Shown here one piece after another: positions 1 through 11,429 of a stretch of DNA of 64,000 nucleotides (within the stretch, counting starts at the first letter, position 1; every line of letters begins with the position of its first letter). This DNA comes from Pyropia yezoensis (taxonomy: Eukaryota > Rhodophyta > Bangiophyceae > Bangiales > Bangiaceae): the NCBI GenBank assembly GCA_009829735.1, contig CM020619.1:29104063-29168062 (forward strand). Direction: 5' to 3'. The notes under the pieces are model-generated. The model did not search any database. It saw only the letters and a list, made by a program, of their open reading frames with translations, and was not told the DNA's origin. The position numbers were made by a program, and so were the translations under genes.

Positions 1-2
1 CA

Positions 3-80
3 CCCCCGCACGAGCCGGCGGACCCCCCTGCAACCATCACGTGGACGGCGACGACCACTGACGCCGTGCCGGCCGCGTGA
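3..80 (+). CDS. possible 3' end of a gene entering from the left
   Basis: From base 3 one frame stays open for 25 codons and stops with TGA at 78-80. The residues (Pro/Ala/Thr-rich, ending ...TTTDAVPAA) have the GC-rich third positions typical of real genes in this window. No start or domain is visible because the window begins here. It could equally be chance in GC-rich DNA. Confidence 0.25.
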   Translation, partial: PPHEPADPPATITWTATTTDAVPAA

Positions 81-2050
81 GCGGCCGCCAGGACGAACGG
101 GAAAAGCACTTGACGCAGGAGGCTGTCCCTTCGAGGCGGCGAGACGGACGGCGCAGACACGGACAGACCACCGCGGCACGAGAGGGCGGTGCGACGGGCA
201 GGCCGGGCCTGCACTTGCTTGTTGCGCCGATGCGTCGCGCCGCCGCGTCCCGGGGCGTGCGGCCCGCCACCCGGCGGGCGCTCGGCCGCCCACCACCCGC
301 AGGCTGACCCTGCAGCACGCCAAGGAGCCGAGCGGCCGCGGCGGCGGCATCATCGGCGGACGTGTCGGCGGCCTTTCCGGCGGCTTTGCGGCAAGATGCT
401 TGCTCCATGCAGAGAGGAGTCAACCGCAGAGAAGGGGGGAGGAAGGGGCGGGGCATCGGGGAGAAGAAAAAACAGAATACGGTGATTCCTTCATACAAAC
501 ATTTCATTTGTGCTTCGCACCAATTTTTGGCACCAGCGTGTGATCGAGTAGTAGGGAAAGACATGAACAGTTCAATGAACAACAACAGTCAGTTACACTG
601 TTGTCTCGGCGGGTACACCCACGCTGCGTGACAAAGTGCCACGCACGTGTCGAGCGCGTGGGCGGCGACGAGCTCCGTCGGCACGCGGTGATGTCGACGC
701 GATTTACAGAGCTATAGTACAGTATGCCCGCTGGCGCTCGGGTAGAAAAAGGAGGGGATGCGACGGGGAGATTTCTCGCTTTGCATCCGGTGCCCCCTAA
801 CACAAACCCTCTGTCGTGCGGTCGTGCAGACCGCTCCCGCCTGTGGGGTCACCACAGCCAGTGTCACCAGATGTCGCCAAGCTGGCGGTGGCCCCGCCCA
901 GTTTCCCTGCATGACAAGGTCCTCCCAACTGGCTGCCACAGGGGCGCTTGGGGCGGGGGTTCCTCTCCGCCGCGCCGGCCCACTGTTTGCGGACATTCCT
1001 CCCGTACGGGATGAAAGCACCCCCGCTGGCGCGGGGCCCGCCGGCTGCAACAGCTTGCCGAAACCCGTCCTAAGCGGCCGTCTCCACCGCTGCGGCAGCG
1101 CAGCGGCCTGTCAACGGTCCAACCCAGCTGCTGCGCGCGGGGGCGGGCCCGCCACCACCCCCGTGTCGCGCGCTCCGCAGAAAAAGAGCGCCCTGGCACC
1201 TTCTCTTATTGATGCAACCCCTGGTCTATGGCGTCCAATGACATACAGTACAGTACATACAGTACACTGAAACGGCGCGGCCTACTGGGGGCGTGTACAA
1301 GTTTGTTGGCTTGGACGGTCTCTTGGGGGTTCTTTCCGGATGATCCTCGACACGAGTCGCTCCGTCCGAGGCTCGCTGCGTCGGCGCACCCGCGGGCGAT
1401 ACGCTCCCCGCCCCGCGGGCGGTGCCGACGCTTCGGGGCAGCATAGACCCTCCCTCACGCCCCGCGCTGCAGACTGTCTGGGCCGTGCGCGGTGGCAGCG
1501 ATACGTAGGACCGGTGCTCTCGATGACACAGCTGCGGATCGCAGCCCACGCGCCGAGGATGCATGAGGTGTCCCGTGACAGCCAGAGACCGCCGGCGATG
1601 ACACGAATCGCACCCCGCGGGAGGGGGGAGGGGGCGGAGGGTGTGGCGGATCCCGTGGATGGTCGCTCTGGAGGGGGTGCCACGCGCAGCCATGGTGGGT
1701 GGACTGGGGGAGTCGCTCGATCCGACTGCCATGCCCTGGCACCCTCCACGACTGTGCGGCTGCGTTCTGAGGCAGCGTTTGGAGGGTGGGTCCACTTGCT
1801 TGACGTTGCCGTCGGGCGCTTCCTCACGCTACGCGTCGCGCACCGTGACCGTGTAGAGGGCGCGGCGCGCGTGCCTGCCGTTGTTGCAAGCTGTGCGATC
1901 GACGTGGTCGGTCTCGGACTGCCCCCCCACCCACCGCTCCGCTGCGGCTCATCGATTCGCCCCCCCCCCCCCCCCCTCCTCTTGCGAGCTCCGCTGCTCC
2001 CGACCTCGCTGCAGGTGAAGCGCCCACGCCGTCAACCGCTATCACTCGCC
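81..2050. other. intergenic and 5' flank
   Basis: No ORF here shows a domain or convincing composition. It holds a short cluster of overlapping GTACAGTAC-like motifs around 1246-1270 and a C-rich tract just upstream of the next gene (about 1962-1978). The frame of the gene at 2051 is open upstream to 1340, but that part is Arg-rich and uncharacteristic, so I treat it as leader. Confidence 0.5.
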
Positions 2051-3229
2051 ATGGGCCGCCCTCGTGGCGGAGGCGGCTGCCGCCCCCGCGGCGTCTTTGC
2101 GGCGGCGCTGCTGCTGCTCGGCGCTGCCTGCTTCTGCAGTCGCGCCAGTGCAGGGTTGCCTGCCGTGGCGACGCCCGCGGCAGCGGCTGCGGGGGAGCTC
2201 CCCCGCACCACCGCCCGAGTCGTGCGCGTACGGCTGAGAAAGGACGTGCCGCGGCTGGCTCCCCCCGCGGCCTATTTCATCATGGTCCTCGAGGTTGTCC
2301 GCCCATCGAATGGCGTCGTGACCATCGACCTGGACGGGCACATCCGGCGCCTGACAGCCGAATGGTTTTCCGTCCATGGCGTGCGGGTCAAGTCCCTGTT
2401 TGCTGAGCACATCCGCTCGCGGCACGTCGTACACGCCCACCGCACCGTCACGTACATCCTTGCCCTGAGCTCCGTCCCACCCGTCACGACGCTTGTCGAC
2501 TTTAGCCACTACTATGGGTATCAGCTGGCGTCGGGTGCTGTGTCAGAGATGGCGGAGGGCGTGCGTGGGCAGCGCCACATGGGCACCACTGTTGAAATCC
2601 TTGCTGCGTCGCCGATCGAGTCGGCTCCGGAGCTGCAGGCGGGCGGCACGTATGACGAGAGCGGCAAATTTCACCCCACCCCCCGCCGTAATTCCCGCGG
2701 CGGCTTTAGCAGCACTGCCCTAATCGGGACGGTGTGCGGGGTGCTGGGCGGCATCACGGTTGTCGGCCTCGGCCTGATGCTGTACATTCGGATGCGCGGC
2801 GCCGCCGCCGCCCGTTATTCCGTCTTTCACTGGCGGGGGGGGGGCGACGGGGGGAGCGACCTGCCCAGCCGCGCAAGCCGCTCGTCCCTTGCGTCTTCCG
2901 GCGCGACCACGCCGGGCGGCGCGCGGGCCGATCGGGAGTGGTATCGGTCTGGCAGGCGGCGGCGGTCGGCGCCCAGCTTTTCCGCATCGGCCCCTGCGCC
3001 GCCCGAGCGTCGGGGCGCGTCGCCACCTCTGCCACCCCCGTCTGTGGGGGGGGGCGGCAAGGGCGGTGCGGGGGGGGGGAAGAGCGACGGCTGGACGGAG
3101 GGGGACCTTGACGACGCCCTCCGCGTGTCGGTGGCGTCGTCATCGTCGTTTGATGACTCGGCACCTGGGTCGATGGCGACTCCCGTTACGCCGCCGCCAC
3201 GGGCGGCGACAATGCCGCCCTTAAAGTAG
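2051..3229 (+). CDS. secreted/type I single-pass membrane protein, unknown function
   Basis: The predicted product is 392 aa. Residues 1-35 look like a signal peptide: Arg-rich start, then a hydrophobic stretch (VFAAALLLLGAACFC) and a small-residue cleavage region. An extracytoplasmic domain follows (about 40-215) with beta-rich segments such as YFIMVLEVVRPSNGVVTIDL. One transmembrane helix lies at about 222-246 (ALIGTVCGVLGGITVVGLGL), followed by a basic and then Ser/Pro/Gly-rich cytoplasmic tail with acidic Ser clusters near the end. The ATG at 2051 was chosen because it opens the signal peptide and is preceded by GCC; the frame is open further upstream but without protein-like composition. 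I do not recognise the family. The architecture suggests a surface receptor or adhesion-like protein, which is inference only. Confidence 0.75.
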   Translation: MGRPRGGGGCRPRGVFAAALLLLGAACFCSRASAGLPAVATPAAAAAGELPRTTARVVRVRLRKDVPRLAPPAAYFIMVLEVVRPSNGVVTIDLDGHIRRLTAEWFSVHGVRVKSLFAEHIRSRHVVHAHRTVTYILALSSVPPVTTLVDFSHYYGYQLASGAVSEMAEGVRGQRHMGTTVEILAASPIESAPELQAGGTYDESGKFHPTPRRNSRGGFSSTALIGTVCGVLGGITVVGLGLMLYIRMRGAAAARYSVFHWRGGGDGGSDLPSRASRSSLASSGATTPGGARADREWYRSGRRRRSAPSFSASAPAPPERRGASPPLPPPSVGGGGKGGAGGGKSDGWTEGDLDDALRVSVASSSSFDDSAPGSMATPVTPPPRAATMPPLK

Positions 3230-6200
3230 ACCTGCATTGTTGGTGTGGGTTTTTGTGGTCTGCGTTTGTCACGCCGTGTTCCTATATAGATAGCGGGGGG
3301 TACTTGCGCCCTTCGCGGGAGCTCTCCGCACAGGTGTGCACGGTCCCTTCCTGTCTCTGCGAGCGTCGCATAAGCTTGAACGATGCAAGCCATTAGCTGG
3401 AGAAGCCAGACAGCTACACATTCCAGATTTAAAACCTCATGATTTATGGAAGTCAAGCGAAGCCGCTCTAAAACTTTCGGTACGAGATGAAAGAATTCAA
3501 TACAACAAACGGCCACCGTCCGCATACACGCCCTCACTGCGCGGCCACGAGCGCCATAAACAGAATGCTACAGTACTCTACGTCGTTTGTCTTGGGGTTG
3601 GCTTGTGGTGACGGCAACGGCGACGGCAGCAACAACGATGGCTTCGTCTCGCTGGGGACGAACCGCCCGACAGCGAGTCCCGTCCATCGTCAGCCGGCTT
3701 GTGGCCCTACGGGTAAGGTGACCGAGGTTAGCCAGCCGGGGCGGCCTCGGTGGTTTCTGGCGCCACCATGTCCTCCCTGTCCCCGTCTCCGTCCCCGCGA
3801 TACATTTCGGATGATACAATGAGTGCGCTTGAGTGTGGCAAGGCAGAAGTAAAGAGAAACCGTCACACTTGCAGGACAGCAAAAGGGAGGGTAGTGCGCA
3901 ACAGCTCTTGTGCTTGGGCGTGAAGATGATGAGAGGTGGGCGGGGTCGCTTTGGAGCAGAGCGTCCTTGACGTGCACCCCGCGGAGAAAATCCAGTAGGG
4001 TGGGTATGTCCGCGGCTGGGTAGTGATGGGGATGAAGCAACAGCTGAGGCCGTTTGGGGTTCAGCAGAGGCACATTTAGAGAGCCCCAGGACACCACCAC
4101 CGATGGTACGTACACAACCCTCTTGGCCTTCTACATGGCCTGCCCGCGCGCGCCATGGCCAACAAGAGACGAAGCCACACCCCAGGTCATCAAACAGACA
4201 GCGCGTACACACGTCCTCGTCACCAGCGCACCAAGGTGAAAACGCCGACGGTGACATGGAACCCAACGGGGATGCAACATTAGGCGTGCCCTTCTCCATG
4301 GACAGCCAGCGGTAGCGTCTGCGGAAAGATGTTCCCTCCCTCCCCCCTCCCCCTTTCCCTGTGACTCAGGTGCAAATCGTTGTTTCATCATCTGTCGCAT
4401 CCCAGCAGGGTATGGGCCTCCCCCTCCTCGTCCCTCCTCCGTCCACCCCATCAAGGACAGGCATGATGCTTAGGCACAATGAGCGCAGCAGACAGTATCC
4501 CCGTGCGAGAGAGAAAGTCGATTCGACAAGCAGGGAGAGGCAAGACGGGGCGTGCTCTCTCCCTCCACCACCCCTACCCTCACCCTGGCCGTGTCAACCA
4601 GGCGGCCCGGCAGCAAGCAGCCGCCCACGGGAGCCCCCACCGCCACTGCCACCAACGCGGAGGCCGAGACCGCCGGCTCGGAGGAGCAGCCCCGGCCGCG
4701 CCTCCTTTCCCACGACCCTCGCGCTTCCGCCCAGTCCGACACGAGGGAGTGGATCCCTAGCGGCCCCGGCGGAGTACCCCTCGCCAGCACGGGCGTCAAC
4801 GTCGGTACTGCAATGTGGGGGTGGAAGGGTGTGTGGCAAGGGACCTCACACCGGTAAAGGCGGGAGTAAGACAGGCGGGGGGAGAGAAGGGGAGCGTGCC
4901 CCACAGCAAACTGGTGGGAAGAAAAGCGCACGGGCAGGTCCTTCCCCAGCGGTGCGGCTGATGCCCAACACGTTCGCCAATGGGGGGCGTGGCGACAGTC
5001 GGCTGGCTGTCTCGCTGAAGAGCAGGAGACAACGCTCGCAGGGGAGAGCCCGCCCCCATCCCCTGCCATGCCCACCCCCCTCCCCAGCAGCGATGCCGTG
5101 AAGCCGTGCGGGAACCCCCACGGCAGCCGCACCACAGCGTGGCGGCTCAGGCCCTGATGGGTCTGCCAGGTGGCGACACGAGACAAAGAAAAAAAAACGG
5201 AGGTGGTCCCACTGGCCACCCCACCCCCTCGGGAGGCGACTCTGGCCGCCCAACAAGCTCGCTGGGCTGTCCATTGGGCCAGCCTGCATCTGGTCTTCCC
5301 CCCCCATCGTGGCCAGCAGACGACAAGCGTGCAGAGCGGCGCACAGCACCGTTTGGTACGGTGCTGTCCTGTGCAGGAGCACGTGCACAGCCGCGGCTGA
5401 CAATGACTGTACAGTAATTGGGCGGGATCGACATCCAGTGTCGTCCAATCAGAGTACGCCTGAGGGCACCTTCTGTGCAGAAAGTGGGCATCCGCCACCG
5501 CTGCCGCCGCTGCCGCCGCCGGCAGCACCGGCTGCCCGCCGACCCTGTCTGTTGGCCTTTTCCTACCTGCCCCGTCCACATTCCGGGTCTTCCCTGCTAT
5601 GTGCCCTCGGCGTTGGACACTGGTAGCGTCGATTTGGCGCCGCGGTTGCCCGCTGTTGAGCAGTGGAAGAAGGGGGGTTCCCTGCAGGTGGGCGTGCGTC
5701 GTCCGGGGAGGCGGTGGAGCGCCTACCCGCCGCAGCGGGGGAGGGGGAGGGGTGGGGGGGGGGCGCTTCGGCGCTTTGCTGGCCTGCCGGCACCGCCGTC
5801 ATGCGGCGGGCACCGCCGCCTTAGTCGCTGGCATCGACCATTCGTCCCCGCTGCCTATACGCGGACTGTGGTGGAGCTGGCGGCCGCGGGCATCGTGGCG
5901 CGCAGCCTCAAGTGTCTCTCTCAATTTAGGTACACATGCGGTGAGATACGTGTTCATGTTCTGCTGTTTACTTCTTCAATCAATAGTCATCCTTCAGTCC
6001 ATGCACACCCCCTATTCTTCTACAGTGAGCAGTACACAAGCGGCCCTGTCTATAGCGCTATGACCCCGCACACAGAAAAAGAGAAAAAACAGAAAAAAGA
6101 TAAAACTTAGGGCAGCGTCACTACCCATCAGCATCACCAATCCACTGGGGCGCCGTCCACGGTGGCAGCCACCTTTCAATCGCCAGGTCGATGGCCGCCA

Positions 6201-9200
6201 CCTGGCTCCCGACAGCACCAAGAGCGCCCCCACAGTTTCCAAATACACCGACGGCCGATGCGACCTCGAGTGCCACATGCTGTCGCGGCGTAAACGCCGT
6301 CACAGCGCAGCTGCCCCTACCTGGCCGCCCATCAACACCAGAGCTACACAGAGATGAACCGCGTTTCGCTACACCCAGTGTAACGTCGCCGCCGACACCC
6401 AGTCGGCAGAGAGAGGCGGGATGGCGCGTAGCATCGGCGCCCACCTCCCCACCGAGTGCTATTTCAACCCCGCCTTGGCTGCCTCCGTGGTCTTGGGATT
6501 CACGAGCGGGGGAGGGGGAGGTGGCGGTGGCGGTGGCGGCGGGGCGTCTGCCCGAGGCGATGCGCCTCGCAACAGCCGCCGTCGGAGAACGCCAGGACAA
6601 GGGGTGCTGCAGCGACGTCCACTAGCCAGCCTCGGCTGCGCTGGTCGTGTCGGGCTGAAAGGTCCCTTCCTCGGGTGGGTCCATGGTAGACCACGCGAGC
6701 GACGAGCAAACTCCGGAAATGGGGGGGGGGGGGGGCGAGCCGCGCGACCAGCGGACTCGAAAGAGGAACTGTACGCCAGAGTGGCGGCGGGGAGAACCAA
6801 GGGGGGGGAAGAGAGGACGCACGAGCACACAGTACACCCAGAAGGAAGGTACGGGTGGGCCTGCGAGCAGATTGGTGTGTGAGGGGAGCAAACAGTTCTC
6901 TTGCCAAGATGTGTGGATCATTAAAAAGCCACACAACGTCACTCCCTCTTGAACAACCCACGCCTGACAACCTGCTCACAGCGTGAGAGCGTTCCCCTAA
7001 GCCCTGCACGTGCGTCCCATGCCTAGATGCAGACCCAGCAGAAGCAGCCGAGAGCGGCCACACCAGGTTGGCAGACCTCGTCAACCTCAGCACCACGACA
7101 TCATGGCCGCGCTTGACCTCGCCAAGCTGGTCACCAGCTGTGTCACGCTACCAGCAAGGATAAGCACCTCGTGTCCCGCGCCACGGTGCGTGCAAGTCAA
7201 ACAACATCCGGCACCGCCTGAGCTGTGCACTCCCCTCCCACACAGCAGTACGTCCCCTCGTTACGAGCGTGGAGCCTATGCGCCCACCTCCCCCCCTTCC
7301 CTCGCACCCCGTCATCAAAAACTGCTCTCGCAATGAATACTCTCTCCACCTCCATTGGCCACGGGAAGCCCCCATCCCAATGGCGGGCGATGCCACCGCA
7401 CGTCGCCCCCCCCGCCACCGCTGCGACCGAGAAGCACACCGACAGCAAAAACACGCAACGCAGGGCCACGTCAAGGTCGGCCGACGCGAACACGGCAGCG
7501 CCAACTGACCAGATGGCGTGCAGCCCGGGGCCGTTCTCGACCCCTCTCCGGAAACAAAACCGCCCTGGTCAATGACACACCCCCCAGCTGGGACGGGCGC
7601 CGACACACCAGGTCGCCCGTATCGGGGGGGTTTGTAGCTGGTCAAAAATGTAGCAGGTCGAGGGGTAGCAGGGAGCGGCATCACACAAGGAACGCCGCCA
7701 GCAAAACACTGCAATGGATGAACAGGTGCGGCGCGACCAATCTGTGTGCGCGGTGGTGCACTCATAAGACCTGGTCACGGACAACCAAGCAAGCCCAGCA
7801 GGGACAAGGTCGAGGACACATGCAGAACGAGGGGCAAGCTCGGCAGGAGCGGCTCGCCCCCACACGCTCCCGACAGCGCGGCGCTGGCAGCATTGTTGCA
7901 TGGAGCCGACTCGTGGTTGGCATGGCCACGTGGGGTGACACTGGCCACATCGCCTGCAGGTCAGCTGATGACCAGCATGGCGCAACACAGACACGCACGC
8001 TACCAGCACGATTTGTACAGTGCACTTCAAGGCGAAACAGAAAAATACATGTGGGTGCATACATACGAATGTGTACTCTGCGGCCCCGCTGTCATCTCCT
8101 CAAGTGTGTGCTCCCACGTGGCTACGTGCCCCCCCTTCCATTGCGTAATCCTGACAATAGTAGGTACATACAAGAAGCAAACTCGCGCAAAATTGTTCGT
8201 CCTTCTCAAACGAGCCAATAGTTTTCCTCAGAAACTGTCTTTGGAGCATCACTAATTAAGGAAGTCACGGCTCGCCACCAGACGCAATGCCGAGCACGCT
8301 CGCTCGAAGCGCTGCTACAAGAGTGCTGAGCCCAACGGTTGATAGTCGTACCTATACTCTCATGCCCAGTGGACACGGCTCGCGAGTGATGATACCGGGC
8401 ATCGCCCTCTCGCCCCCCCTGTGAGAATACAAAACGTGCGCCCAACCATTGAGCCAGGTCGGCAATGCTCATGCTTGAATACCTCCCTCCGTGTGGCATA
8501 TGTACAGGGACATAACTCACACCCCCCCCCCCCCCGTTGGCCCACATCTGCCGCCGCCGGGGTGGGCTGCAGAGTGCTAGCAGGCGCGCCGCTTGGGGAC
8601 GCCTCAATTGTTTGCACCACGCTGCGCCGACACCACTCCGCTGCGGCTGTGCCAAAGCCACCGTCGGCTGGTCTTGATGAACCCGCGCGGCGAGGCTGCC
8701 CCCCTCCCACTCGCACCCGCGTTCCCACAACGCACCACCGACTCACACTTGATGGACGTGAAAAATGAAAGATGGGGGAAGTCTGGTAGCAGCACGCGCT
8801 CTCGGGGGAAAGCCGCCCAGGGGTGATCAGTGCCGCGGTCGGCGCCCCTGTTGGCACACCAGGCGCGTGCCTCGGCGACGCGAAGAAGGGTCCATCAAGA
8901 CCGCGGTCGGAGGCTCCATCAGGTTCGGGTTGTCTTGCCTGTCATGCGAGCTGTCGTGTACGCATCCACTCCAGGGCCATAAGCAGCTGCACAGTCCGCC
9001 ATCGACACGGAGGGGGGCTCAGCAGGTCTTGTGCTCCTGAGCTCAAGCTTAAAGGCGCAGGGTACCCCACTGCATCCAACCTGTTGCTCCCGCCCTGCTG
9101 TTGAGAGCCGTCCGGGGCTGCCTGTACCGGCCAGAGCGTGGTAGCACTCCACAGAACACACGGACAGCCTCTTGGCCAACGCCAGACCTCAAAACCTCCA

Positions 9201-11429
9201 ATGTCCCCACTTCCCCGCCATGGCAGCGGTGTGGTCACTGTGTGACGTTCAGTCTGAGCCACAGCTCGGCGGGAGAGCGCCATCACCCTGCCGGCATGTG
9301 CAGCCAGGCCTGTGAGTAAAGCCACCCAGGTCACTCCCTGTCCCCCCTAGACTGAACATCATGAGTGGGCTCGACACGCCATGACGTACAGTACACCCAG
9401 TGCCAGCCATGCGCTCATCCCGAACGAGCCAGCAAGGGCCTACGGTCGGACAGAGCGCAACGCAGCCCTCCCCCTTTGCGCTCCGTCGACCATCCTCTCA
9501 TATGCTGCTGTCGCAGCTCCAGCACGGGGGTACAGTATGGATGGGCATTCATTGACAACAGTCCCCACCAGCACGAACCTCCCTGGTCATGAATGCCACG
9601 AACCGGCCGCGGCGGCAGGCGGGTGACGACATCAACACCGCTCCCCTCCGCGCTGCGGCGGCGCTGCAACGTCACCACGCCGATAGGTACCCGCGCCCCG
9701 CCCGGTGCGTCACGCTGGGTCAGAGCCAAACCTGCTGCCAGTGCAGCATTGGCCCAAATGCGATCGGCACACTCCGAGCACACACCACAAAGCCATGCGG
9801 TAGCGGTGCGGACCCGTCAAACGGGCGAGGCGCGGCTTGTACATATTTACAGCAAATCCCCGTGGAAGAAAACAACCAATCACTGTTCCTTCTGAATTGG
9901 CGGTGCGGTCCGCTCCGCTTGTGGTGCGGAGTCGCTTGCAGGTTGCAGGCCACCCAAAGCAGAGCGCTATATCGTCGTGGCCTATGCTGGGGACAGCAGA
10001 CCACAGGCTCGAGCGAGACCGTTGGGGCCTCCCAAGAAGAGGCGGGGAGTGGGGGGGGGACGGTTTCTGGGCTTCCAGACGGGTGGGAGAAATTCGAGAC
10101 CCTCCCTTCGCCTACTCCTCGAGACCCCCCCACGAACTCGTGTCGCTCTCAGGGAGACGATCCTGTCGCTGCAAAGACACCACGTCTGGAATTAGAAAGG
10201 CGATCACGGTCTGATTGACGACACTTGCACTGCAGCAGCCAATCAGAGGGATTCTTGATACGTCTGTGTCTGCTGACATTGTGAGTTGGCGAATTGCCAA
10301 TTCCACACCCCATGGACAATCAAGACCGCAGTCCAGCAATGGCACGTTTTTTGTGACACGCCGTGGCGGCCGTGACGGTCCCCCGCTCCACGTGCGCGGA
10401 TGGCCGCTGATGGCGGGAGGCGGCTTCCTCGCTCACCCCCGCTGCAAGTGGCTTGCACAGGCTGTCCGCCAGGGCGCCGCTGCCCCGCCGTAGCCCCACG
10501 CCCCTCCCACCCATGCTCGCCGCCGCCCTCCCCACCCCCCTGGCGCGTGACACTCCCCGCCGCGGCCGGCGCGGGGTCGTCGGGCGGGGGGGTCCTTGCT
10601 GGCATCGTGGGGGATGCTGGCGCCCGCGGCGCGTGCGTGCTGGCGCCGCGGCCCACCGCCACGCCGCGGCGACGCGCGGGAGCGAGGAAATAGCGGACAC
10701 GGCCTGGCCTCGCGGGCGGCCCCACCGGTCGGTCCACTGCGGGCCCCACACGCACGAGCCCTGGGTTCTCCCCCCCCCCACCCCCCCCCTCCCATCCGCC
10801 CACCGGCACACCAGCGCTGCGCCCCCCACCACGCGGCGACTTTTTCGACTCCCGCCGTTACGCACACTGGGCCAGAAAGCGCGGTGAGGACGGCGCCCCA
10901 CGCCGCCCGCCCTGACGCGGCCTTTTTCTCCGCCCGGGCGGCACGGGTGCCCGTGCTGGCCACTATACTCCGTGGGAAGGGTGACGGGGGGCCACGCCGG
11001 GCACGCGCCACCCGCCTCTTCCCCCCCCCCCCCCCCCCTCCCCCCCCACCGTCCTACTCCCAGTCACGCCAACCTCCTGTGCGCTCTCTCCGGACAACCC
11101 CTCCCCTCCCCCGCTGCCCTCGTCATCACCCTCCTCCGCTGTGCCTCGTGCGCACGGCAGCCGCGGCGACGGACACGCCCGCGCGGCGGATTACAAGTGT
11201 CGGCGGGTTCGTTGGGAGCTCTGTGGGGACCGGGTTGTCACCGCCGCGCCGCGGGGGTAGGGGCGCATATCCGCGGTCGCCGTCCGGTGTGGGTGGAGCT
11301 TCCTACCGCCGCCGCCGTGGCCACCCGCCACCGCCGCCACGACCGCCATTGCCGCCGCCGTGGTCGTACCTGCTCGCTCACCCATCGTCCCTGTTGTCCC
11401 CGCCACCATCGCGGTGGCACCGCCGACGC
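3230..11429. other. long stretch without a confidently supported gene
   Basis: About 8.2 kb of mixed composition follows. Many ORFs of 60-370 codons occur on both strands, but none carries a recognisable domain and overlapping frames compete everywhere. Short exon-like segments on the minus strand between 6.1 and 9.8 kb are listed separately. GTACAGTAC-like motifs recur near 5408, 6835, 9386 and 9533. Poly-G/poly-C runs are common (for example 6721-6735, 8522-8535 and 11024-11047). The last ~700 bp are GC-rich leader of the gene starting at 11430. Confidence 0.5.
6121..9800 (-). other. possible spliced minus-strand gene, structure unresolved
   Basis: Several minus-strand segments look more protein-like than the surrounding frames. 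A C-terminal candidate lies at about 6121-6320 (…GNCGGALGAVGSQVAAIDL…, then a stop). A hydrophobic segment lies at 7197-7493 with a VFLLSVCFSVAAVAGG core. Another candidate at about 9590-9783 contains CSECADRIWANAALAAGLAL. They sit in different frames and are separated by sequence with plausible GT/AG sites, but I could not build one consistent chain of exons. The alternatives are unrelated pseudogene remnants or chance ORFs. Confidence 0.2.

Noticed and set aside
4470..5579. 369-codon minus-strand ORF in the 8-kb gap
   Set aside because: Cys/Arg/Trp-rich random-looking sequence with competing frames on both strands and no domain.
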